DNA from: CBDATA01 sp965202845
GTDB taxonomy: Bacteria > Acidobacteriota > Vicinamibacteria > Marinacidobacterales > Marinacidobacteraceae
Direction: 5' to 3'
Length of the DNA stretch: 64,000 nt
Assembly (NCBI GenBank): GCA_965202845.1
Contig: OZ241856.1
Location: 310,001 to 374,000 of the forward strand
The notes beneath the pieces were generated by a model. It did not search any database and had not been told where the DNA came from. It was given only the letters and a program-made list of their open reading frames with translations. This document shows positions 8,406 through 18,920 of this stretch, piece by piece. Made by a program: the position numbers and the translations under genes. Each line of letters starts with the position of its first letter. Position 1 is the stretch's first letter.

Positions 8406-11400
8406 CATCGGCGGGCTTCGGCCGGGGGGCGCTGGTCCGGCGGAGCGTCCGCTACCACCTCCGGGAGCACCTGGCGTCGGTGGGCGCGACCGCGGTGGCG
8501 GTGATGGTGCTCACCGGCGCCTTCCTGGTCGGCGATTCGGTGCGCGCCAGCCTGCGGACCGCGTTCACCGGCAGGCTCGGCGCGGTCGACCATGCGGTTC
8601 TAGCGCGGCATCCCTTCGGGGATTCCTTTGGCGACGCCCTCGGGGAAACGGCGCCGATCCTCCGGCTTTCCGGCGCGGCGCTCTCGGGACCGGGGACGGC
8701 GGTCACCGTGTTCGGGGTGGACGAGCGCTTCTTCCGCCTCCACGGGCTTCCCGAAGTGAAGATCGGAAGGGGTGCGGCGCGACTGGGGCCGGGCCTGCGG
8801 GATCTCGGTCTCGCGCCGGGCGATCCGCTGGTGCTGCGGCTGGACGATCCCTCGGCGGTGGCCGCCTCGTCGTTCTTCGGGGACAAGGAGGGGGGCGGGA
8901 ACACGCTGCGGCGGGTGGTGGAGGCGTGGCCGTACCCGGCGCCCCCCGGCCCCGGCTCCGGCGACTTCGCGCTTTTCCCCGGGCAGGGGGCGAACCGCGC
9001 CGTCTTCCTCGCCCTCGACGATCCCGGACTCGAGAGCGGCGCGAACACGCTGCTGCTCCGGGGCGGCGAAACGGCCGCCATCAACCAGGCGCTGGCCCGG
9101 TCCCTGCGCCTCGAAGACTTCGGACTGGCGCTCCGGACCACGGCGACCGGGGATCTGGCGCTGACCTCCCGGAGCATCGTCCTCGACGATGCGACGGTGG
9201 CTGCCGCCCAGGCGCTCGGGGGGGCGCCGGCGCTCACCTGGCTCGCGACCCGGATGGAGTCGGGAGGGCGCGAAAATCCCTATTCGCTGGTCTCCGGCGT
9301 TCCGGCGGAGTGGCTTCCTGCTTCGACCGACGAGGCGACGCTCTTTCCCGGGCCCTGGCTCGCGGAGGACCTGGATCTCCAGCCGGGAGACCCGGTTCCG
9401 ATTCATTTCCTCCGCTGGGAGGCGGATGGGCGGTACGGCGAGGGATCGGCGGCGCTGACCGCCGGACCGGTGGTTTCCGGCGGGGTGTTCTTCGACCAGA
9501 CGCTGGCGCCCGAGGTGCCCGGAGTGAGCGACTCGGCGCGCATCGGGGATTGGGACCCGCCTTTCCCGGTGGACCTGCGGACGATCCGGCCGAAGGACGA
9601 GGCGTACTGGGACGAGCATCGGGCGCTCCCCAAGGCGTTCGTGCCGCTCCCGCTGGCGGAACGGCTCTGGGGAATGCGGGAGGGGAAGGCGACGTCGGTG
9701 CGCTTTTCCGGGATTTCCGAATCGGAGCTGGAAACAGCGTTGCTCCGGGAACTCGATCCGGGGCGTTTCGGACTGGAAGCGATCCCGGTGCGGGAGCAGG
9801 GACTCCAGGCGGCGGTGGGCGCGACAGATTTCGGCGCCTACTTCCTCTACTTCTCCTGGTTCCTGCTGGTTTCGGCGTTTTTGCTGATCGTCCTCCTCTA
9901 CCGGCTGGGGATCGAACGCCGGCTCCCTGAAATCGGAACGCTGCTCGCGTCGGGCTGGTCGCCTCGCGCCGTGCAGGGCCTCCTCCTGCGGGAGGCCGCG
10001 CTGCTGGCGCTGTTCGGCGCCGGGCTGGGCGCCGCGCTGGGGCTCGGCTACGGGCGGCTGATGGTCGCGCTGCTCGGCGGGGTGTTCCAGGGCGCGGTCG
10101 CCGGGACGCTCGCCAGCAGTGGAAACGGGATGGACGCGCTCCGCTTCACGGTCTCGTGGCCGGCGGTGGTCGGCGGGGCCTGTTTCGGCGGGCTGCTGGC
10201 GATGGGGGCTGCCTGGATGACGGCGCGCGGTCTGGCGCGCCGCCCGCCCCGTGCGCTCCTGCTGGGCGTTCCCGCCGAGCCGCAGCTTGTGGGCCGTCGG
10301 CGGGGCGTCAGCCTCGGCGCGGCGGCGCTCGCCGCCGCGGTCGCCCTGCTGGTCGTCAGCGCTCTTGACCGGGTTCCGGCGGCGGCCGGATTCTTCGGGG
10401 CGGGGGTGCTGTTCCTCGCCGGTTCGCTGCTTTGGATCGGCGCCGGGGTGCGCGGCGCCTTGCCGGTCCTGCCCGGTCTCTCCGGCCTGGGGTTCCGGGG
10501 ACTCGCCTTCCGTCCGGGGCGCAGCCTCGCCGCGATGGCGCTGGTGGGCTTCGCCAGCTTCACGCTGGTGGCGGTGGAGTCGTTCCGCAAGCGCCCGGAG
10601 CCGGGCAGGCTGCCGCCGGGGGCGGGCGGCTTCCTGACGGTCATCGAGACGGTCTTCGGCGTCCCGTGGAACCCGGCGACCGGCGCGGGGCGCGACGCGC
10701 TGGGCCTGCCGGAGGACCTGGGCGGTTTCGAGATCCTGCCGCTCCGGCTCGCCGGGGACGAGGACGCCAGCTGCCTGAACCTCTACCAGCCGGAGCGGCC
10801 CAGGGTGGTGGGCGTTCCCCGGAGCCTCATGGACGCCGGGCGGTTTCCCTTCGCCGCCCACTCGGGACCGGAGCGGGAAAACCCCTTGCGGCGGGAGCGG
10901 GCGCCGGACGCTCCGATCCCGGTGATCGGCGACCAGAACTCGATGACCTACGTCCTCAAGTGGCGGATCGGCGAGGAGCGGTCGTTTCCGATCGGCCCCG
11001 GCGGCGCGCCGGTCCGGCTGGTTCTGGCGGCCACCCTGCGGGACAGCCTCTTCCAGAGCGAGTTGCTGATGGCGGAGGAAGACCTGCTCGACGCGCTCCC
11101 GGCGGGCGACGGCTACCGCATGTTCCTGGTCTCCCGGGATCCGCCGCCGGTCGGGGAGACGGCGCTTCGGGCTGCGGAGGAAGAGGCGGGGGCGCTCCTC
11201 GACGAACCTCTGGGCGATCACGGCGCCGCCACTCGCAGCGTCCGGGAGCGGCTGCGCGAGTTCCACCGGGTGGAGAACGCCTATCTCTCGACCTTCCAGG
11301 CGCTCGGCGGCCTGGGCCTGCTGCTCGGCGTGCTGGGGCTGATCGCGGTGCTGTTCCGCAACGCCCACGAACGGCGGCGGGAATGGGCGCTGCTTGCCGC

Positions 11401-11659
11401 CGCCGGCTACCGGAAGCGCGACTTCATCGCGGTCGGCTTCTGGGAGAACGCGTTCGTGCTGGGGTTCGGCCTGATCGCCGGCGCGGTCTCGGCGCTGCTC
11501 GCCATCATGCCGGTGCTGGAGCGACAGGGGTTCGGCGGGAGCCTGCCGCTGCTGGTCGCGCTCTTCCTCGGCGTCCTCGGTTTCGGGCTGTTCGCCGGCT
11601 GGCTGGCGGCCCGGACGGTGGCGTCCCGGCCGGTGGTGGAATCGCTCCGGGCCGGCTGA
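8402..11659 (+). CDS. FtsX-like ABC permease, large double-domain type
   Basis: A 1085-residue permease, the membrane partner of the ATPase at 7740. An N-terminal membrane helix (about 20-42) is followed by a large periplasmic region. The first FtsX-type helix group is at about 470-600 (YFLYFSWFLLVSAFLLIVLL, then AALLALFGAGLGAALGLGYG). Another hydrophobic block lies at 640-725, then a second periplasmic region, and the C-terminal FtsX group is at 960-1085 (LGGLGLLLGVLGLIAVLF ... WENAFVLGFGLIAGAVSALLA). This layout matches FtsX-family exporters that remodel or extract envelope lipids, lipoproteins or peptides. The cargo cannot be told from sequence. Translational coupling to the ATPase supports a dedicated transporter. 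Confidence 0.9.
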   Translation: MTSAGFGRGALVRRSVRYHLREHLASVGATAVAVMVLTGAFLVGDSVRASLRTAFTGRLGAVDHAVLARHPFGDSFGDALGETAPILRLSGAALSGPGTAVTVFGVDERFFRLHGLPEVKIGRGAARLGPGLRDLGLAPGDPLVLRLDDPSAVAASSFFGDKEGGGNTLRRVVEAWPYPAPPGPGSGDFALFPGQGANRAVFLALDDPGLESGANTLLLRGGETAAINQALARSLRLEDFGLALRTTATGDLALTSRSIVLDDATVAAAQALGGAPALTWLATRMESGGRENPYSLVSGVPAEWLPASTDEATLFPGPWLAEDLDLQPGDPVPIHFLRWEADGRYGEGSAALTAGPVVSGGVFFDQTLAPEVPGVSDSARIGDWDPPFPVDLRTIRPKDEAYWDEHRALPKAFVPLPLAERLWGMREGKATSVRFSGISESELETALLRELDPGRFGLEAIPVREQGLQAAVGATDFGAYFLYFSWFLLVSAFLLIVLLYRLGIERRLPEIGTLLASGWSPRAVQGLLLREAALLALFGAGLGAALGLGYGRLMVALLGGVFQGAVAGTLASSGNGMDALRFTVSWPAVVGGACFGGLLAMGAAWMTARGLARRPPRALLLGVPAEPQLVGRRRGVSLGAAALAAAVALLVVSALDRVPAAAGFFGAGVLFLAGSLLWIGAGVRGALPVLPGLSGLGFRGLAFRPGRSLAAMALVGFASFTLVAVESFRKRPEPGRLPPGAGGFLTVIETVFGVPWNPATGAGRDALGLPEDLGGFEILPLRLAGDEDASCLNLYQPERPRVVGVPRSLMDAGRFPFAAHSGPERENPLRRERAPDAPIPVIGDQNSMTYVLKWRIGEERSFPIGPGGAPVRLVLAATLRDSLFQSELLMAEEDLLDALPAGDGYRMFLVSRDPPPVGETALRAAEEEAGALLDEPLGDHGAATRSVRERLREFHRVENAYLSTFQALGGLGLLLGVLGLIAVLFRNAHERRREWALLAAAGYRKRDFIAVGFWENAFVLGFGLIAGAVSALLAIMPVLERQGFGGSLPLLVALFLGVLGFGLFAGWLAARTVASRPVVESLRAG

Positions 11660-11689
11660 CAGGGGAGAGGGGGTACGATTGCCCCTCCC

Positions 11690-13852
<2,163 letters not shown>

Positions 13853-13861
<9 letters not shown>

Positions 13862-13881
13862 CCCGAAGTTTGGCGTAGAGT
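13853..13881 (+). promoter_or_regulatory. Predicted sigma-70 promoter of lipoprotein 1
   Basis: TTGCGC at 13853-13858 is separated by 17 bp from TAGAGT at 13876-13881, about 40 bp before the lipoprotein ATG. The -35 overlaps the end of the M28 gene. The region just after it (CAGGAGGTAGCGATATGAAG) is nearly identical to the leader of lipoprotein 2. Confidence 0.45.
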
Positions 13882-13922
13882 GCAGTCCCAGCTTTTTGCC
13901 ATACCAATCAGGAGGTAGCGAT

Positions 13923-15974
13923 ATGAAGCCTATGTGTCCCCCCCCCCCCCCCCCCCCGAAATTTCCCGATTACGGGGTGTTCGGCGTGAGCCGCCTGCTC
14001 GCGCTGATGCTCGGCGCCGGATTGGCGCTTGCGGCGTGCGGCGACGAAGAGGAGCCGGCCCCCGCGCCGGCTCCCGCTCCTGCGCCTGAGCCGGCCCCGG
14101 AACCCGCTCCCGAACCGGCGCCGACTCCCGAGCCGGAGCCGGAACCCGAGCCGGAGCCGTTCACGATCTCCATGACGCCCCCGATGGCGGACACGGACAA
14201 GGACTGCATGGGGTACGCCCTGTGCCCGGACGCCATGACCGACGAGAAGAAGGCGATGGCTTCGGTGAACGGGAAGATGGTGGTGAAGAGTTCGCACGAC
14301 GCGATCCTCACTCCGATGTGGCTGGACCCGGCGCCGAACGGGGTCGGGGTCACCGGCGGCATGGACAACATGCCGTTCCAGAACGTCGACTGGAAGGCGA
14401 TGCAGTCGGAGGTGGTCGGCATGGGCGTGACCTTCCGGGCGACCCGAGTGAGCGTGGGCGCCGGTCAGGAGGAGGTTCCGGAGAGCGAGGTGATGCACAT
14501 CACCTGCGGTCCGTTCGCCTGCTCGGAAGCGTCCATGACGAAGCCGGCGGCGCCGGAGATCACGATCGCCGACTCGGCGGTCTGCGCCGCCTGGGACCCG
14601 GACATGGAGCTTCAGGTCGGGATGATCGACAACGACACGATTGGGCAGACAGGCGCCGCTGCGCAGCACGCGTGGTACCGCAACTCCGGCATCGATCTCG
14701 GCTGGGTGTCGACGTCCAGCGTGGACATGACGGTGAGGCACATCTTCACCGGAGATGGGGTGAAGAACTACCGGCTCATGGGGCCGAACGCGGTCAAGGG
14801 GACGAACAAGCCGGTTCCGATGGACATGATGAAAGGCGGGGCGGTCGACAAGACCGGGAACAACAAGTACGAGCCGGGGATCCGAAACAAGGTGCCTTCC
14901 GCGACGGCGCCGCGGGGCAGCGACGGAGAGGACGCGGCCAAGCTGGCCGATGTCTGCCTGCGGGATAGTTACTACAGCGTGGCGTCCGGCCGGGTGCACA
15001 AGCCGGAACAGTGTTTCCGGCTACGAAAAACAGATGGGCAAAATTTGCGTGAGGGCAAACCCGTTGGAGGGAATTATCTGCCCGGGTACGGCATCGAAGT
15101 GGCGCCGGTGCATGGCGGGGTGTCCTGGGGCAAGGTGAAGTGGGAGAAGGATCCGTTCAAGGATCTGAAGTGCGAGCCGAAGACCTTCATGGCGGCCGAC
15201 CAGGTGGACGTCTGCGAGTTGTTCGAGGAGGAAGTCGATCAGGCCCTTTCCGGCGGCTGGGGCGACGTGGAATTCGACCTGTCAGGCACTGGGACCAACG
15301 CCAGGATGGCTCTCTGGAGGGTTGGGCCCAAAACGACGCCCACGCCCCGTCAATTCAAGCGACTCTACTTTGACGACAACCTGAACGGCAAGGTCGGCGA
15401 TGATGCTCCTTCCATTGTGAAGAGCGGGGAAACCTATTCGATCAAAGCCGGCGAGTTCGATCTCGTCGGAGACGCAAGTCGATGGCACAACGATTTTTAC
15501 AACCTTTGGATTCCGGCGTCCGAGACCAAGCCTTCTACTTGGGACACCAGGCGGAGCGAAATGGTTTCCTTCGTCTGGATGACGCTGGCGGACGGCGACG
15601 GCGATCCGACGATGGGGGACTTCGGCAAGGTGGACATCACCGGCGCGACCGCCGGCAAGGCGGACGGGAAGGCGGACAACTACGGGAACGACGATGATGC
15701 GCAGATGTGCTCGGACGCCGACGGCAAGGGCTGCGACGCCAAGTTCGAGATGGACTACACGCTGGAATTCCGGGACGGCTACTTCAATTGCAGTTCCAAG
15801 CGCACGCTGACCCTGAGTTGCGAGTGGGACGCGCAGGGCCTCCTCAAGACCAAAAAGAACAAGGGAAATCCGGCGGACGGCACGGTGGCGGCGAGGGGCG
15901 CGCTTGGCGGCAGCATCATCAGCGGCGTCAAGAACTTCCACAACTTCGCCGAGTGCACGGCGACGACGAATTAG
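13923..15974 (+). CDS. Lipoprotein 1: repeat-rich surface lipoprotein with in-frame C20 tract
   Basis: A 683-residue predicted lipoprotein of a family I do not recognise. The ATG at 13923 has a strong site (AGGAGGT). Codons 6-12 are a homopolymer (MKPMC then seven Pro), and in the present sequence the C20 tract keeps frame with the signal peptide RLLALMLGAGLALAACG, whose lipobox is LAAC. A Glu/Pro/Ala linker with PAPAPEP repeats follows, consistent with a spacer lifting the protein from the outer membrane. The rest has about ten Cys and acidic DGDGDPTMGDFG-type loops like calcium-binding turns. Lipoprotein 2 (29322-31462) is a clear paralogue, sharing KMVVKSSHDAILTPMWLDPA and MCSDADGKGCDA. 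Slippage in the tract would switch it off, unless the GTG codons just after the tract can initiate. Function unknown. Confidence 0.85.
   Translation: MKPMCPPPPPPPKFPDYGVFGVSRLLALMLGAGLALAACGDEEEPAPAPAPAPAPEPAPEPAPEPAPTPEPEPEPEPEPFTISMTPPMADTDKDCMGYALCPDAMTDEKKAMASVNGKMVVKSSHDAILTPMWLDPAPNGVGVTGGMDNMPFQNVDWKAMQSEVVGMGVTFRATRVSVGAGQEEVPESEVMHITCGPFACSEASMTKPAAPEITIADSAVCAAWDPDMELQVGMIDNDTIGQTGAAAQHAWYRNSGIDLGWVSTSSVDMTVRHIFTGDGVKNYRLMGPNAVKGTNKPVPMDMMKGGAVDKTGNNKYEPGIRNKVPSATAPRGSDGEDAAKLADVCLRDSYYSVASGRVHKPEQCFRLRKTDGQNLREGKPVGGNYLPGYGIEVAPVHGGVSWGKVKWEKDPFKDLKCEPKTFMAADQVDVCELFEEEVDQALSGGWGDVEFDLSGTGTNARMALWRVGPKTTPTPRQFKRLYFDDNLNGKVGDDAPSIVKSGETYSIKAGEFDLVGDASRWHNDFYNLWIPASETKPSTWDTRRSEMVSFVWMTLADGDGDPTMGDFGKVDITGATAGKADGKADNYGNDDDAQMCSDADGKGCDAKFEMDYTLEFRDGYFNCSSKRTLTLSCEWDAQGLLKTKKNKGNPADGTVAARGALGGSIISGVKNFHNFAECTATTN
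13938..13957 (+). repeat. Poly-C tract, 20 C, inside the start of lipoprotein 1
   Basis: Twenty consecutive C form codons 6 to 12 (six CCC and the CC of CCG). With 20 C the ATG at 13923 is in frame with the signal peptide and mature protein. Loss or gain of one base would cause early termination. The exact length in an assembly is uncertain for such a long homopolymer. Confidence 0.85.
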
Positions 15975-15998
15975 GCGTTCTTCTTTCGGTGGCTTGCT

Positions 15999-16030
15999 CC
16001 CCCCGGGGCCGACCGGCCCCGGGGGGTGTT
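15999..16030 (+). terminator. Rho-independent-type terminator after lipoprotein 1
   Basis: A perfect 12-bp GC stem (CCCCCCGGGGCC at 15999-16010 with 16015-16026, loop GACC) lies 25 bp after the stop and is followed by TGTTT. The T-run is short, but the stem is very stable. Confidence 0.75.
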
Positions 16031-16040
16031 TGGGAGTGCT

Positions 16041-16410
16041 GCTATCCGTGGCGCTCCAGCCAGTCGCGCAGTCGCGCGGCTTCGGCGGCGCCGTCGGGCT
16101 CCAGTTCCGCCTGGTGGAGCCGGCTGCGGATCACGAAGCGCTCCAGCGCGTCGGGCGCGGCGTCCCGTTCCAGGATTGCGCGCACCCGGCGACGGTGGAA
16201 GCTCCCCCAGTCGGGGCGGCGCCCGTCGACGTCGGTGAACCCGTATTCCTTCGCGAGGTCCCAGCTCGAGACCAGGCCGCCGTTCCTCTTCCGCCGCACT
16301 TCGGGGTCGGCGGCGAGCGCCGCCACCGCGCGGCCGACGAAGCACGGGGTCTCGGATTCGGCGAACCACGGGTCCTGTGCGATCGCGTCCCGCCAGTTGG
16401 CCTCGCTCAC
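16041..16410. repeat. Left copy of 370-bp direct repeat flanking the vsr-Fic island
   Basis: This matches 18551-18920 over 370 bp in the same orientation with a handful of mismatches. Similarity starts at GCTATCCGTGG and stops abruptly at CCTCGCTCAC on both sides. The right copy is part of the intact SDR gene. About 2.1 kb of island lies between the copies. Confidence 0.9.
16042..16410 (-). pseudogene. Truncated duplicate of the SDR gene 3' end
   Basis: This encodes the last 122 residues of the SDR protein (SEANWRDAIAQDPWFAESET ... RDWLERHG, stop at 16042) with a few substitutions relative to the intact gene at 18552-19556. It lacks the Rossmann motif and active site. It is the left member of the 370-bp direct repeat bounding the vsr-Fic island. 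A GTG at 16410 is only the Val codon of the parent gene, so no product is expected. Confidence 0.88.
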
Positions 16411-16516
16411 AAGGCGCCCACCACCCGCTGCAAGCGGCTCCGCGTGCCGGGCAGGGACCCGATCGAGCGGAAGGACTTGGCCCGATCCGCTGACCGCCCG
16501 GCAACGCAGCGGGGTG

Positions 16517-16893
16517 ATGAGCCGGATTCGAAGCGGGGATACGCGACCCGAGATGACGGTGCGACGGCTGGTGCATGGAATCGGCTACCGCTACCGACTC
16601 CATGCCAAGGATCTTCCCGGCCGTCCCGATCTGGTGTTTCCACGTCGCAAACGGGTGATCTTCGTGCATGGGTGCTTCTGGCATCGCCACGCGGGTTGTC
16701 CCGCGAACCGGATCCCCACGCCCCCCGGTGGGAGTTCTGGCAGGAAAAGCTGAACAGCAACGTCCGCCGGGATCAGCGAAACGAAGCGGCCTTGGAGGAC
16801 ATGGGCTGGAAAGTCCTCGTTGTCTGGGAATGCGAGATGGAGGATCGGGATCAACTCGCCGAAGTGGTCACGCGATTTCCCGGTCCCCGCTGA
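16517..16893 (+). pseudogene. vsr: vsr: very short patch repair endonuclease, frameshifted
   Basis: The Vsr fold is clear but split over two frames. The first part reads MSRIRSGDTRPEMTVRRLVH, then RYRLHAKDLPGRPDLVFPRR and VIFVHGCFWHRHAGC (catalytic Asp in RPDLVF and the zinc-site CFWHRHAGC region present). The second part, one frame over, reads PRWEFWQEKLNSNVRRDQRN then GWKVLVVWECEME to the stop at 16893. The break is at a run of six C near 16721-16727, where one extra C would restore the protein. Vsr nicks T:G mismatches created by deamination at methylated cytosine and normally accompanies a cytosine-5 methyltransferase; none is visible here. It may be a real mutation or a homopolymer sequencing error. 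Start is ATG 16517 or GTG 16514. Confidence 0.83.
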
Positions 16894-16946
16894 TTCGTGC
16901 GACCGGAGTTCGGGAGTGGCTGCGGGCGCGCGCCCGCGCCGCCTGA

Positions 16947-18113
16947 TCATCCCGGTGGGTCGTCCGTCCCCTCCCGCAACACATCCAGGACGCGCTCGTA
17001 CAGGAACATCCGGCCTCGGCGGCGCCCAGTCACCTCGCGCACCATGGCGAGCTCCTTGAGATCCCGGAGCGCCGCCGCCACCGTGGGCGCCGACAGGCCG
17101 GTGCGGCGGGCCAGACCCCCGATGTTTCCGGCGGGAGGGTCTAGCAGCGCCTGGTGCACCCGCAGCGCCGAACCGGCGCGCCGCCCCAGGCTTCCGATGC
17201 GGGCCCGGTCGCTCTCGATGGTCTCGCGGACGGAGCGGGCGGTGGCGACCGCCGCTTCCGCGACGGAACGCACCCCTTCGAGGAAGAACCGCAACCAGGC
17301 TTCCCAGTCCCCGGTGCGCCGGGTGTCGTTGAGCAATCGGTAGTAGTCGCTTCGCTGGCGCTTGAAATACAGGCTGAGATAGAGGATGGGCTCCCGGAGC
17401 AGCCCGGCGTCGTGGAGCATCAGGGTGATCAGCAGCCGTCCCAGCCGCCCGTTGCCGTCGAGGAAGGGATGGATGGTCTCGAACTGGACGTGCGCGAGGC
17501 CGGCCTTGACCAGTACCGGAAGTTCGTCGTCGGTGGCGTGCAGGAACCGCTCGAGGTCGCCCATGCAGTCCTCGACGCGGTGGGGCGGCGGGGGAACGAA
17601 GGCCGCGTTGCCGGGGCGCGATCCCCCGATCCAGTTCTGCGACTGCCGGAACGCGCCCGGATGCATGTTCCGCCCGCGCCCGCTCGCCAGCAGTCTGGCG
17701 TGCATCTCGCGCATCAGGCGGTTCGAGAGCGGGAACCCGCCGCGCAGCCGATCCATTCCGTGATCGAGGGCTGCCACCACGTTCGAGGTTTCGAGCGCAT
17801 CCGGCCGGGCGGCTTCGGGCGCGCTCCCCGCTTCGTGGAGCATCAGGTCGGCGAGCGAGGACTGGGTTCCTTCGATCTGCGCCGACAGCACCGCCTCCTT
17901 GCGCACGTAGCCATACACGAAAGCCGTGGGGTCCGGCAGAAGTTCGGTGACCGTATCCAGACGCCCGAGCGCGATGGCGGCCGCCTCAAGCGGACGGCGG
18001 AGGTCTCCCAGGTCGACCGCTGGTTCCGGCGGGAGCGGGTGGGGTACGAAGGCCCGCGCCGTCTCCCCGCCGCCGACGGTCGCCTCCAGGGTTCCGGTGG
18101 ATGCGCGTCGCAT
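16947..18113 (-). CDS. Fic/DOC family protein with C-terminal winged helix
   Basis: A 388-residue Fic protein. Residues 25-110 form the Fic_N region with the inhibitory helix LSAQIEGTQSSLADL, where SAQIEG fits [S/T]xxxE[G/N]. The Fic core contains ETIHPFLDGNGRLGRLL near residue 210 with catalytic His and DGNGR. A C-terminal winged-helix part (IGGLARRTGLSAPTVAAAL, near 340-360) suggests DNA binding or autoregulation, usual in this subfamily. The start chosen (ATG at 18113-18111) is the one carried in all three tandem leader copies upstream (18061-18538). It is part of the island bounded by duplicated SDR sequence and is antisense to vsr. Target unknown. Confidence 0.88.
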   Translation of the reverse strand: MRRASTGTLEATVGGGETARAFVPHPLPPEPAVDLGDLRRPLEAAAIALGRLDTVTELLPDPTAFVYGYVRKEAVLSAQIEGTQSSLADLMLHEAGSAPEAARPDALETSNVVAALDHGMDRLRGGFPLSNRLMREMHARLLASGRGRNMHPGAFRQSQNWIGGSRPGNAAFVPPPPHRVEDCMGDLERFLHATDDELPVLVKAGLAHVQFETIHPFLDGNGRLGRLLITLMLHDAGLLREPILYLSLYFKRQRSDYYRLLNDTRRTGDWEAWLRFFLEGVRSVAEAAVATARSVRETIESDRARIGSLGRRAGSALRVHQALLDPPAGNIGGLARRTGLSAPTVAAALRDLKELAMVREVTGRRRGRMFLYERVLDVLREGTDDPPG

Positions 18114-18538
18114 TGCGAAACGTTCAGGGGTTTGGCTTTCGCAGGCGTCCGGGTTGGGAAAGAAATTTTCCTTACGGGCAAGAAATCCGATCATAACGAA
18201 AGCGAAAGGCCGTTCGCTTTGTCTCCCCGCCGCTGCCGGTCGCCTCCAGGGTTCCGGTGGATGCGCGTCGCATTGCGAAACGTTCAGGGGTTTGGCTTTC
18301 GCAGGCGTCCGGGTTGGGAAAGAAATTTTCCTTACGGGCAAGAAATCCGATCATAACGAAAGCGAAAGGCCGTTCGCTTTGTCTCCCCGCCGCTGCCGGT
18401 CGCCTCCAGGGTTCCGGTGGATGCGCGTCGCATTGTGAAACGTTCAGGGGTTTGGCTTTCGCAGGCGTCCGGGTTGGGAAAGAAATTTTCCTTACGGGCG
18501 AGACGTCCCATCATAACGAAAGCGAAAGGCCTTTTGCT
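18061..18538 (-). repeat. Three tandem 160-bp copies of the Fic gene leader and first codons
   Basis: The landmark CGCCTCCAGGGTTCCGGTGG occurs at 18081, 18241 and 18401, an exact 160-bp period, with almost no differences between copies. On the minus strand each unit holds an AT-rich stretch with CGTTATGATCGG, then CTTGCCCGTAAGGAAAATTT, then an ATG and the first 12 codons of the Fic gene (MRRASTGTLEAT). Only the innermost copy continues into the gene. The two outer copies run into short frames ending RFRYDRISCP. Duplicated promoter and start units could alter expression, and the array should be unstable in copy number. Confidence 0.9.
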
Positions 18539-18550
18539 TTCTCAACAGGG

Positions 18551-18920
18551 GCTATCCGTGGCGCTCCAGCCAGTCGCGCAGTCGCGCGGCTTCGGCGGCG
18601 CCGTCGGGCTCCAGTTCCGCTTGGTGGAGCCGGCTGCGGATCACGAAGCGCTCCAGCGCGTCGGGCGCGGCGTCCCGTTCCAGGATTGCGCGCACCCGGC
18701 GACGGTGGAAGCTCCCCCAGTCGGGGCGGCGCCCGTCGACGTCGGTGAACCCGTACTCCTTCGCGAGGTCCCAGCTCGAGACCAGGCCTCCGTTCCACTT
18801 CCGCCGCTCTTCGGGGTCGGCGGCGAGCGCCGCCACCGCGCGGCCGACGAAGCACGGGGTCTCGGATTCGGCGAACCAGGGGTCCCGTGCGATCGCGTCC
18901 CGCCAGTTGGCCTCGCTCAC
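18551..18920. repeat. Right copy of 370-bp direct repeat (inside the intact SDR gene)
   Basis: Partner of 16041-16410. This copy is continuous with the rest of the SDR coding sequence, which identifies it as the original and the left one as the duplicate. Confidence 0.9.

Noticed and set aside
5585..8593. 1002-codon minus-strand frame overlapping four genes
   Set aside because: Low-complexity Arg/Ala/Gly content typical of shadow frames; it conflicts with well-supported genes on both strands.
16411..16516. Possible 5' extension of vsr or the tail of a methyltransferase gene
   Set aside because: No motif could be recognised in any frame and no start codon in the vsr frame precedes GTG 16514.
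18061..18538. Possible CRISPR array or minisatellite
   Set aside because: The units are 160 bp, identical throughout with no variable spacers, and contain a gene start. It is a tandem duplication of the Fic gene leader.
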